Below, in pieces: positions 46,270-56,471 of a stretch of DNA of 64,000 nucleotides. The position numbers were made by a program, and so were the translations under genes. Where the stretch lies: positions 310,001-374,000 of the forward strand of contig JAOTOL010001552.1 in assembly GCA_034440575.1 (NCBI GenBank). The letters run 5' to 3'. The DNA comes from Imbricaverruca yamaguchii (taxonomy: Eukaryota > Arthropoda > Thecostraca > Neoverrucidae). Below the pieces are notes generated by a model. The model did no database searches, was not told where the DNA came from, and saw only the letters and a list, made by a program, of their open reading frames with translations. Position 1 is the first letter of the stretch. Every line of letters begins with the position of its first letter.

Positions 46270-46530
46270 GAAGAAAAACAGTCGAAAGTTACATGTTCTT
46301 GGTAAATATTCGGGTACAACCTATCGTCAAATCCCCAAAAAAGAAGGAATTCCAACCAACGGTCAAATTATCACTGTCATAATTTACTATATATGTCGAT
46401 GTCGTGCCTTGCTAGACAAAGGGTTTTGATTCCGGAGACGCCATGACATACTTTACGTGCACATCATACACACTGTGGTTGCATGTCTAACCACTAATCG
46501 CACCATAACATCGGCAAAGAGGTTATGTTC

Positions 46531-46722
46531 AAGTTTATTTATTGTTTGTTTATTGGGTGGTTCACGAAGCACTTTATGCACATCCACGGCTAATGGCGCC
46601 GCCCACACTGTTTCGCCGGTGGGCCGCGGGATTGGGAAATGTCTCAAACGGCGCTAGTGTCTAACCCGGGACCTTTGGTACCCAGAGCCCAATACCTTAA
46701 CCACTGGGCCATCCCCGCCCCT
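46531..46722 (-). mobile_element. tRNA-derived SINE, minus strand
   Basis: On the minus strand it starts GGGGCGGGGATGGCCCAGTG, with A-box TGGCCCAGTGG (46711-46701) and a degenerate B-box GGTTAGACACT (46666-46656). A GC-rich body with GGCGGCGCCATTAGCC follows. The end is an A-rich tail of CAATAAACAAACAATAAA type (46553-46531). Head, body and tail fit a tRNA-derived SINE transcribed by pol III. It begins exactly where the PLE coding remnant on the same strand ends. Confidence 0.72.
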
Positions 46723-47697
46723 GTGCTCGAGTTTAGGTCAGGTTTGTGTTTCTTAATGAGTAATGACTCAGTGAGCTTGCGATCCACATGGTCTTTCGCT
46801 TTTAATAGTATCCGAAGGTCCAAAGGAATAAGTGTATGGTGATCCTGTGCGTGGGCGTTTCTGAAGTGGCCTCCAAAAAGAAATGTCGGCTGTTTGATTT
46901 AGCATGTCCAGAATGTGTTCCTTCAATCTGAGTCGGACTGGGCGTTTTGTTTCCCCTATGTATGTAGTCCGACACAGCTTGCAACACATTTTGTGTACTA
47001 CGTTTTTATGCGTGCAGTCTCCGTTGAAACCTGACCTACAGGTGTGGTAGCGCTGTCCTCCTGGGAACCAAGGATTAGTGAAAACTGAATGGAGCATAGA
47101 AGCATGCAATTTGCTGCGGTTTTTCCAGGATATTTTCACTTTAAGGCCATACTTCCTCACTCTTTTCTTTACCTTATGAAGTATGCTTTCATCGATGTCG
47201 TGCAGTGTTAAAAAGCCGTCATTTTGAGTATACCATGTGCGTCGATGCCTGGAAATCCTAGTGTGCCGGCGGTTTTTGCTTTATTTCGCTTCCCGCAACA
47301 GCCTAGATAGTAATTTTCTGGAGTAACCGTTGTCCAAAAGTAAAGTCCAGATGTTGTCGATGCACCGTTTGTCTTTCTCGGAATTGGAAGAGTTCTTAAT
47401 AGCCCTGTGGAAGCTGTTCCTAGCAACGTTATGCTTGGTGGAGGTGGATGTACAGAGGTGTAATGGAAATAAGGCCTGAGTTGGCCGGTTCGATGTAAAG
47501 TTCGAATTCGAATTTGGTGCGCCCTTCAGCATTTTTTTACTTTAACCGAAGTATCTAGGAAGGGTACGCCGGCACCACCCCTTGAGTGTTCCAAAGTGAA
47601 CTTGATGCTGGGGTGTTGTGAATTCAGAAGTTCTGGGAATTGTTTTTTTTTTTTTGCTTTGGATCACCAAGGAAAGGTCATCATAGGATACTGATGA
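46723..47697 (-). mobile_element. Penelope-like element remnant: end of RT plus GIY-YIG endonuclease
   Basis: Reading down the minus strand: SYDDLSLVIQS near 47690 (possible RT catalytic YDD); FPELLNSQHPSIKFTLE and AGVPFLDTSVKV (47640-47530); LHLCTSTSTKHNVARNSFHR and CIDNIWTLLLDNGYSRKLLS (47460-47290). Then come FLTLHDIDESILHKVKKRVR (47215-47150), and KMCCKLCRTTYIGETKRPVR and LRLKEH (46990-46915), the GIY-YIG core with the YIGET motif. The last is DRKLTESLLIKKHKPDLNSS (46785-46735), the conserved PLE tail. Order and motifs identify a PLE: RT for target-primed copying, GIY-YIG for the nick. At least three frame changes disable it. Confidence 0.85.
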
Positions 47698-47985
47698 TTA
47701 GAGGCAATTCGATGATTATTTTTCAAGCATATAAGCGTTCATGCGGCAGCAAAAAAACAAACGGAATTTTGTGTCACTAACTACACCCTTCACGATTTAC
47801 ATTTCTGCACGCATTCTTGGTATAATTGATCCATAGGCAATAACTTGCGCTCTTATTTATGAAATCAGAGCGTACAACATTGTAGCTAACCAGTTAAAAA
47901 AAGAGACCTGAAATGTCCCCCTATTCGTTCGCTCTGACCTATATTATATGCATCTGAATATATTTGGTCACTATGGTAAGAACTG
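47698..47985. other. Unassigned stretch upstream of the PLE remnant
   Basis: A/T-rich; no recognised feature. Confidence 0.3.
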
Positions 47986-47986
47986 C

Positions 47987-48302
47987 ACCTATCCGTACCG
48001 GAGCAGGATATACCGGTACCGGAGCAGGATATACCGGTACCGGAACAGGATATACCGGTACCGGAGCAGGATATACCGGTACCGGAGCAGGATATACCGG
48101 TACCGGAGCAGGATATACCGGTACCGGAGAGGATATACCGGTACCGGAGCAGGATATACCGGTACCGGAGCAGGATATACCGGTACCGGAGCAGGATATA
48201 CCGGTACCGGAGCAGGATATACCGGTACCGGAACAGGATATACCGGTACCGGAGCAGGATATACCGGTACCGGAGCAGGATATACCGGTTCCGGAGCAGG
48301 AC
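47987..48302 (+). repeat. 21 bp minisatellite, about 15 copies
   Basis: Units GGTACCGGAGCAGGATATAC plus one base. Period 21 checked at 48061-48082. One unit (48121-48140) lacks three bases. Adjacent units form the 10 bp palindrome CCGGTACCGG. Confidence 0.98.
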
Positions 48303-48885
48303 TCAGTGACGCAATTTGGTGAGCGTATCGCTCTGGTGTTGTTTATGCATGTGTGAGCACGTGTCACTACAGAATGCAGACAACGAGAGTCTGACGTCAG
48401 GCGGACCAAAGGCTCCCGCGAGATTAACGTATCCTGAGCCGCATTCTGATGCACTTTGCACCGGCTCGCCCGTACAATGTCCCAATGGCGCTGTGTACTG
48501 GCAGTAGTCGCAGGATTTCGTCATCTGAGGCTTCTCATCTTTCACTCATATTCTGTGCGCAAACATTCTTCTTTTATTCGCAGTTATTCAACCCTGAACA
48601 GTTTTAAAGTGAATGTATGAAGTCACGTAGATGACTTCTAAGTATGTGTATTAATACTCGGGTTGCATGTTACAACAAATTCTCGTGCTACCCAGTGCCA
48701 GATCTCATCGCCATCGTTAACTCGCAATGGTAGAAGGGCGACGGCCTAATGCTGGGCTCAAAACGTGATCTGGCGTCTGATCGTGAGTGCGGAACATTAG
48801 TGTCTGATGCACTCTCGTGCCGCCTCGCGCAGTCGGCTCCCATACAGCTGCCGCCACCGGCGATGCTGTACCCCGTCTGGGCCAG
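48303..48885. other. Unassigned stretch
   Basis: No recognised gene or RNA. Confidence 0.3.
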
Positions 48886-48995
48886 GTCAGCCCCGGGGTC
48901 AGCCCCAGGGTCAGCCCCGGGGTCAGCCCCAGGGTCAGCCCCAGGGTCAGCCCCAGGTTCAGCCTCGGGGTCAGCCCCGGGGTCAGCCCGAGATC
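48886..48995 (+). repeat. 12 bp minisatellite, 9 copies
   Basis: Units GGTCAGCCCCGG/GGTCAGCCCCAG. Sparse GTCAGCCC words continue at 49040-49135, so the array was once longer. Confidence 0.95.
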
Positions 48996-49350
48996 AGACA
49001 CTGCCGCCACCGGTGATGCTGTGCCCCGTCTGGGTCACAACCACCGCAGGTCAGCCCCAGAGTCGGCCCGATATCAACCTGGCTAGTCCGATATCCGCCC
49101 ACGGTTAGCCCAAGATCAGCCAAAAGTCAGCCCGGGGTCAACTTGGAGCCAGACACGGTTCGTTTGAAGAGATCGGAAGGCTTAGAAGACAAGGCACACA
49201 TACTTCGAAAGCTGACCATATGCTGATTACAAATATGGAACTGTTGTCCGAAGTTAAAGTCCTCTTTCATTCAAAACGTCCCTTTGCTTAATGTTGCAAT
49301 TGCTTTACTTGATCGGGTCTGCCGCTTTAGCTTAAGGTTATGCTTCTGTC

Positions 49351-49470
49351 TTATTTGGTATCTATCACCTCCTCCAACTTTTGACAGAACTTTTCAGTGA
49401 CTTTGAACCTATCACCACATGTACAATATGCATAGAACCCTGATCCACCATGCATGCACGTTACTTGTTT
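49351..49470 (-). CDS. Possible 3'-terminal exon, Cys-rich (weak)
   Basis: On the minus strand an acceptor-like CTAAGGCGCAG is followed by an open frame TKQVTCMHGGSGFYAYCTCG, then DRFKVTEKFCQKLEEVIDTK and a TAA stop. Four closely placed Cys and Gly-rich spacing recall small secreted arthropod proteins, but no family is recognised. The frame also stays open upstream to an ATG at 49542. No donor, polyadenylation signal or other exon was found. Confidence 0.22.
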   Translation of the reverse strand, partial: KQVTCMHGGSGFYAYCTCGDRFKVTEKFCQKLEEVIDTK

Positions 49471-49542
49471 TGTCTGCGCCTTAGATGCATACAATCTGGC
49501 GTAACGACACACCCAGGGCTGAGATTTTGCCGCAGGGTACAT

Positions 49543-50595
49543 GTTCTACTGAGACGATATTTGAGTAGCTATCTGATGTATGGTGAATCTCAAGGAGTTC
49601 GTTTATATTAATGAATAATTTATCTTAATGCGAAATATGTTAATTTATATGTTTGGCTCTAGTCTTCCATGAAGGCCCACAGAAAGTCAAAACAGTCGGA
49701 GAACGTTGTAATGCAGATATTTTACGCTTGGTGTGCAGCTAGTTTCTGCTTTCCAGCCTTTATCCAGCACTTAATAATATACGTGACCGTGGTTGCGCTG
49801 CCAGGGAGTGCACACTCAGTGTGTGCTGCGTGACAGGTGCGACCCCAACCTGTCAATGGTGCCAATAATGTGTGAAGAAGCAGCTGGGGTTGGCCTTTGC
49901 CTGTATTCAACGTGCACTCTCCAGCATCGCGGCCATTGTCAGACATTTTACATTTGTCCGGGTAATGGCTAGATACCATGAACTATGAGGTGCAAGCCAA
50001 CCGCAAAATATACACATTCCAACACTCCCAACGGCTGCACCGTTCTGACGGCCCTCAGGGAGGAGTCGACTCACATTCCTAATACGAGCCAACACTCTGG
50101 ATGTTATCATACATTAGGTGCCTGATAAAATGTCGGCTACACAAACGAACTGCCCGGGGGTATATTCTCAGCCCCCGTGTCGGTTGAACGATTTGATGAG
50201 CAGCTAATGTTAGTAGACCGAAAATCGTTGGCTTGATAATGATTGCACCCGATGTGAGAGACACAAGGGAGTGCAACAGGCTGGCAGGAGCGTATCTTAC
50301 TATTTAGTTCCGAGGGCCTTAACCTTCGGAACTTTGGATTGAGGATCTGGAACTTTGCATTGAACCGCATGAACTTTGGATTAAGCCAGACAAAAACGTT
50401 TTCTTTGACATTCAGAATATTTTTATGAAACAAAGCTAAATTGAAGAATATACATTATTTGTTATCTATTGTGCTGACATATATTCTGAACATGCCAGTA
50501 ACTACCCGACGGTTGATCTCTATCTACTTTAAAAAAAATAATGCATCATATTCCAGATTGCAAAGTATGCCAGACGGTTCGATGGTGGTAACCGG
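49543..50595. other. Mostly unassigned; a 21 bp triple repeat at 50329-50388
   Basis: GAACTTTGGATTGAGGATCTG and two related 21 bp units start at 50329, 50350 and 50371. Otherwise no recognised feature. Confidence 0.5.
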
Positions 50596-50963
50596 ACAAA
50601 TGTACGTAAAGCAAATGTACGTATGGCAGATGTACGTACGCAAATGTACGTAAGCAAATGTACGTAAGCGCATATGTACGTATGACAATTGTACGTAAGC
50701 GCAGATGTACGCATGGTTAATGTGCGTAAGCGCAAATGTACGTATGGCAAATGTACGTATGCGCAAAAGTACGTATGCGCAAATGTACGTAAGCGCAAAT
50801 GTACGTATGCGCAAAAGTACGTATGCGCAAATGTACGTAAGCGCAAATGTACGTATGCGCAAAAGTACGTATGCGCAAATGTACGTAAGCGGAAATGTAC
50901 GTATGGCATATGCACCTAACCAAATGTGCTTCAACGCAAAGGCACGCAAGCCTAAATGTACGT
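50596..50963 (+). repeat. 16 bp minisatellite, left arm
   Basis: About nineteen units GCGCAAATGTACGTAA and variants (AAAAGTACG, TATGGCAA). In the centre (about 50775-50890) three units form a 48 bp higher-order block (AAATGTACGTAAGCGC, AAATGTACGTATGCGC, AAAAGTACGTATGCGC), repeated about two and a half times. The orientation reverses at 50964-50975. Confidence 0.95.
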
Positions 50964-50975
50964 GCATTGGCTCAT
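50964..50975. repeat. Pivot of the opposed-arm minisatellite
   Basis: AAATGTACGT (50954-50963) and ACGTACATTT (50976-50985) are exact reverse complements around this 12-base loop. Units are forward to the left and reversed to the right. Confidence 0.8.
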
Positions 50976-51215
50976 ACGTACATTTACTGCATTATTGTAC
51001 TGCCTTCTGCATCCTCTTGCATTCTTTTACGTTTAGGTACTGTTACGCTGCCGTGCATTTACGCTTACGTTCTTGTGCCCTTACGTACATTTGTTCTTAC
51101 GTACTTTTGCGCTTACGTACATTTGCGCTTACGTACATTTGCGCATACGTACATTTGCGTTCACGTACTTTTGCGCTTACGTACATTTACACTTACGTAC
51201 TTTTGTACATACGCA
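50976..51215 (-). repeat. 16 bp minisatellite, right arm in opposite orientation
   Basis: From 51058 about nine units GCGCTTACGTACATTT, the reverse complement of the left-arm unit, including the AAAAGTACG variant as CGTACTTTT. The 70 bases after the pivot are diverged. Confidence 0.93.
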
Positions 51216-51574
51216 AGTATTTTGCAACAACGCAGGTAGTACAAAATACCCAAGTATGATTTTTATACTCTGTCTTAACATAGAAAGCTAGTATATGTTA
51301 TGAAAGGTAAAATATTATTTTATGAAAACAGCTTCGGTGAGGTCTTCCTAATATTTCACTTTCGTTCCAGGCAAGAAACAACGTCGCATTGAAAAAAAAA
51401 ACTCCTCCACTCGGATTCGCATGTATTTTCCTATTTTCTAGAGAAGTAAACTTAGCAAAGTGAGCAAATAGTAGAAATGGCGTCTTCACCTTCAGTTTCC
51501 AGGTAGGGTTCAACTGCATGGGCGCAGGAGCGATTTTCAAGGTAGAGAGGAAAGACAGTGATTGTCTGCTGCCC
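51216..51574. other. Unassigned stretch
   Basis: No recognised feature. Confidence 0.3.
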
Positions 51575-52212
51575 CGATACCCGTCTGAGCTCTAGGGTGC
51601 ATCGTGTGCATTGGTCATGCAGGCCCCGATACCCGTCTGGGCTCTGGGGTGCATCGTGTGTATTGGTCATGCAGGCCCCGATACCCGTCTGGGCTCTGGG
51701 GTGCATCGTGTGCATTGGTCATGCAGCCCCCGATACCCGTCTGGGCTCTAGGGTGCATCGTGTGCATTGGTCATGCAGGCCCCGGTACCCGTCTGGGCTC
51801 TGGGGTGCATCGTGTGTATTGGTCATGCAGGCCCCGATACCCGTCTGGGCTCTGGGGTGCATCGTGTGCATTGGTCATGCAGCCCCCGATACCCGTCTGG
51901 GCTCTAGGGTGCATCGTGTGCATTGGTCGTGCAGCCCCCGATACCCGTCTGGGCTCTAGGGTGCATCGTGTGCATTGGTCATGCAGGCCCCGGTACCCGT
52001 CTGGGCTCTGGGGTGCATCGTGTGCATTGGTCATGCAGGCCCCGATACCCGTCTGGGCTCTAGGGTGCATCGTGTGCATTGGTCGTGCAGCCCCCGATAC
52101 CCGTCTGGGCTCTAGGGTGCATCGTGTGCATTGGTCATGCAGGCCCCGGTACCCGTCTGGGCTCTAGGGTGCGTCGTGTGCATTGGTCATGCAGGCCCCG
52201 GTACCCGACCCA
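51575..52212 (+). repeat. 52 bp minisatellite, about 12 copies
   Basis: Units contain CGATACCCGTCTGGGCTCTG, GGGTGCATCGTGTGCATTGG and TCATGCAGGCCC. Period 52 checked at 51601-51653. Variants are CTAG/CTGG, GGCCCC/CCCCCG, CGATACC/CGGTACC and TCATG/TCGTG. Confidence 0.98.
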
Positions 52213-52323
52213 CCACGCTCACCACTTAACGTTGAAAAAGCTCTGACCCCGGTAGCTATACACTGAAAACATATTTGACAACTTTTCGCAGTGTAAGCTC
52301 TCTTTCCCGGTGTTTATGGGAGG

Positions 52324-52358
52324 GCAACCCGAACGATGGGGGACATCGTTCGGGTTGC
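52324..52358. repeat. 15 bp perfect hairpin
   Basis: GCAACCCGAACGATG and CATCGTTCGGGTTGC around the loop GGGGA. Single-copy surroundings. Confidence 0.85.
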
Positions 52359-55300
52359 TTATTGGAGCTTTCCTCGGCACTGGCTGAGGCACCCAGTTTT
52401 TTTTAAACCATAGCCTGGTTACACCACCTTGCCATCGCTCTATTGCCACTGGCAAACTTGGTACATACCTCTCTTTAGTATTATGCTGAAAGCTATTGCG
52501 CATCTGATCCCAGTATGCACCGATAATGCTCTGAAAAAGATCGTTCTACAAACATCTCAGCATGATCCCTCTGCAGGAGTGGGACACAGTCCCTCGAGTA
52601 TTTAGCACATTTTATTTGAAGGAGTGCAAACGTTGCCGTTGGTTTGCGTCGCACAACAGCTCAACACGCTTGAGAGGGACCACTGACTGTTGCGTCGTGA
52701 ACTTTACAACAAAATATTAATCAATCTACAAGATGTGATTATAAGAACATCGTGTTGCAGTTGCACGCAACGATCAGAGTGACATAAACACACCCCTGCC
52801 ATTCTAGAGCGGGAGTGCCAGTTCCAGCACTCCTTCATAAGCAGAGCACACAGCCGTCGTGCTATGTTCCGTATCACTTATTTCTGGATTCTGGACACGT
52901 CATCCAGTCTGCCGGTGGCGAGGGCCCACGGTGGCGGACTGAATGGGCTTCTGCCTCAGCATAAATATTGACAGCTAGTCATAAAGGTTTGTGCTAGTCA
53001 AGCCACGCATGGAACATTTCGCTTACGTTTTCTGTCGGGATAAGCTCTGAATTCCCTACTGATGAGTACATCAATTGAGTCCATATGTGAGTCCAAGGCT
53101 GCAACCAGGCGATGGGCATATAACAATGAAAAATATCGACGAAGCAGGAAGTGTATTTGTTTCCGTCAAGTCAATGAACATTCAACGAACCAATGAAGGC
53201 GTCTTCAGCCGCATTCCCGGGCCAAACGCACAACTCGCGAATAACCAGACCTCAACAATGTTCCTGAAGAAATAGTAGTGGGCTAAATTAGGCTAGATCA
53301 TGCACTTTTCATATAATCTCAAGTTGAAAGGATAATAATTACGTGTGTGGAATCAATGTCAAGCGAAAATCGGACTCTTAGATTACGCCATCTTGTCTTT
53401 GTCCTCGTGCGAATGGATTATTAGCTACACTGATGGAATACCATCAATCTCGAATGCAATAACTCGTCCCTTGTGCGGGTAAGTTGGCTTACACAGCGGG
53501 ATAAGTTGGAACAAGCAAAATCATAATAAAGCAACGTCAGATTTCTCAGAAGGAGCATCTTCTCCATCAACTGAACCAACGTGGCATATGGTTATGCTGT
53601 CATATGGTGTAACATGTGCTTCTCATGAATCACTTACATAGTGCTGGCACATGAATATGACGTCATCTGATGTGCACAGCTCTCACGAGCCCATCCCCTG
53701 CACTCAAGGGAGCACTGGAATCAACGTTCTCTTGATTTGCTGCTACTGTATTTGTCGCATCACACTCAACTCAATACATTGTCTTCTTCCAATTTCATGT
53801 AGCTGTCATACATCTTTCTCTTCGTTATTTTCCCTACACTTTTTGCTTTGCGTTCTCTTTTCACTTCGTTTGTTGTTCTGTGTCGGCCTTCGATTCGCGT
53901 CTTTTCCCGTTTTCTTCGCCACTCTCACATTTTATCTTCCAATACTTGCTGTCCAGGGGTATCTGTTAGCATTGTCGCTTTTCTCTGAATCCGTCTGTTC
54001 TTCCTTACCTATGATACTCTTGGACAAGGACGAGCATGCACTGGAGAAAGCCATCCACTGTCTGATCTTATATCTGTCCTGAGTCGCCGGCGAGCGGTTC
54101 AGTGCTGGTCGCAGAAGGTCCACCGATGCCAGCGGACGATTCACCGTTGTCGTGGGACGGTGCAGAGCTATCGGCAAATGATCCAACCCTACCGGCAGAC
54201 GGTTCGCCGCTGCCTTCGGACGATCCAACGGTGCCGGCGAACGGTCCGCCGCAATGTATTCTCCGAAGATACTCAATGCATACTACTTACATCGGCGGAT
54301 CCAGTGGTGGGGGCATGAGAGCCATGACCCCCAAAGGCCGATTTCACCCTAACTTTTGCACTAGAATGGCATTCCCTCCACCACTGTGCGTGGTCTGCCA
54401 CTGTTGCCCGCCACTGGTCCGCCATTGCAAGCGGTCCACCACTAAGACCTCATCCTCTACTGCATGTGATCCGCCACGTGCCACGAAGCCCTCTCTGCCA
54501 CAGCACGTGATCCGCCAGTGAAATCCCTTTCACGACGACACGTGGTCCACCTCTGAAGCCCCATCCATCAATGCACTGTCTTCTACTAAGATTCCATCAC
54601 CGCCTCGAAGACATCTGGAAATGCGTGACAGAGAAATAGGCGGCGAACAGCCGTGGTGTGAATGTCGACGTAACGGTGGAGAAAAGAGTCCGGCCGCTGC
54701 TGAGACCAGGCCTGCTACTTGGGGTTATTTGGGCTCCACTTGGATTTATTGCCGTCTGAAAGGGTTGGCCACCAGGCCAGTCGAACCCTCCGCTTTTTTG
54801 TCGGCGCCCTATGCCGCCGCTAAACAAACAGATCAATTTGAAAGTCAATGGCGACTGCTAATGTCCGGATAAAGAGAGGGTCGGCCGAGCTGTCTAATTG
54901 GCGTGCGGCGCTGGTGCACCCTTCCGACGGACGCCGCCAGTCGGATGGGCAGCGCCCTCGACAGGCGGCTGTCGCCGCCAGTCGAGCCGCGCCGTACGTC
55001 CGCCATTGTCCGGCGCCACTCATCCCCCGCCGCCGCCGCCCATCCCCGCCACCCATCCCCCGTCGGCGCCTGTCGCCCGCTGCGCCGGCACATTCCCGTC
55101 GGCCGCCCGCTATCAAGATGGAACTTGTCAGGATTCGTGCCCAATGTTTATAGGCAAATGTTCTCGAGCGCCATTATTCTCAGGAAAATGTTCGCTTTGC
55201 AGGTGCTGGTATCGCAGATGATTGCATATACAAATGCTCGAATGCGTAAATGTTTATGTTTGCAAAGGTTCGCGTGCGAAGATATGTGTCTTTTCAAATA

Positions 55301-55969
55301 TTCCTATTGACGAACGTTAAACTAACATAGCTTACACCTAATCAAACTTAGCCGAAACATTCGTGGGTGCACATCTCCAACGCTTAGGCTCCGGAGAGAG
55401 CCGGAAGATTCCTCAAGAGAATGGGCACATTTTGTACGGTGGAACAGAAGGTATTCCGTCGTAAGGAAGACTGAGCAGCAGTGGATCAGTTTTTTGTGTT
55501 AAGTTCAGCAGCAACTGAGACGAACAGTACTCACGCTATGGCAGCCAATTTTAGTTAAGTTGTGGATAATAAACATTCGCTTCATATTTTCGTACATCTG
55601 AACATCAGCTTTTCTATAATTTAAAGGTAAGCTTGTATTATGTTGAAATTTAATAAGGGGTGAATTAGAAAGCTTAGGGGAGAATTGGGACAAAGAGCGA
55701 GGAGCAATGATACGACCTAGAAGATGTTGACATAGCATAGCATAGCAACACCAAGAGCTTCTTCGAAAGACGATCATGGTGGCTAAGTACACATCAAGTT
55801 ATGGCTTAAAGTATTGCTCATATCTGTTTGCATGACGCACCTACCCAGTTTTTGTTTGTTGCATGTCTAATATGATCAGCAACGTCACGCTCCAGAAGGG
55901 ATTATTCTGCAAATGGAGCGTATATGCACCGGGCACCATGCGGACTAATGTGTGGGTATCGGGCACCAG
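52359..55969. other. Long unassigned stretch
   Basis: No convincing gene. The 143-codon plus-strand frame at 53651-54082 is Leu/Phe/Ser/Cys-rich from a pyrimidine-rich tract. 54090-54250 has loose ~27 bp repetition (CCGGCGAACGGTCC-like). 54500-54610 and 54890-55110 are C- or CpG-rich. ORFs there on both strands follow composition. Confidence 0.3.
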
Positions 55970-56068
55970 TCGGACTGGTGTTACGGATACGGGACACCAG
56001 TCGGGCTGGTGTACCTACCGGACACCAGTCGGGCTGGTGTACCGGACACCAGTTGGGCTGGTGTGCGG
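55970..56068 (+). repeat. Hairpin-forming ~28 bp repeat, 4 copies
   Basis: Four occurrences of CACCAGTCGGGCTGGTGT or a close variant. Each is itself a hairpin with stem ACACCAG/CTGGTGT and loop TCGGG (or TTGGG). Spacers between copies differ (ACGGATACGGG, ACCTACCGG, ACCGG). Confidence 0.85.
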
Positions 56069-56471
56069 GCACGGGGCCTAGCCGCGTGCTCCGAGCGCTC
56101 TACACGCAGCCCAGCTATACCGCCCGCACTTCCCGCAGAAAACATGTTTTCAGCGACACATTGTTTTCACCTGCCGTGGCCTGGCGACCCGATGTCGGTG
56201 ATAACGCGCCCTCCCGCCCTGCCGTCCCGGTGTCGATGACGGCTGTGAGGATGGCGGGAGCGTGCTGACGGCGCGCTCAGACGGCGCGCTCAGACGGCGC
56301 GCGAGCCGGTGGTGGCTGCTCTGCGTCCAGCAGCGCTGACTGACTAACTGGCGATTCATTGACAGGGAGACGAACCAGGCACGCCCGGCCATTCCGATTA
56401 ACCTGCAGAAGCGCATCACGTGGACCAATCGGAACTTCCGCCATGGGTCGCGTTGCGCGCGCTACTGCGGT

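Noticed and set aside
46656..46722. Functional tRNA gene
   Set aside because: B-box has three mismatches and an A-rich tail follows a long body; a SINE fits better.
51575..52212. CRISPR-like or coding reading of the 52 bp array
   Set aside because: No spacers; open frames result from a stop-free unit.
53651..54082. 143-codon ORF with hydrophobic stretches, possible membrane protein
   Set aside because: Leu/Phe/Ser/Cys bias arises from a pyrimidine-rich tract; no sequon, topology or splice signals that fit.
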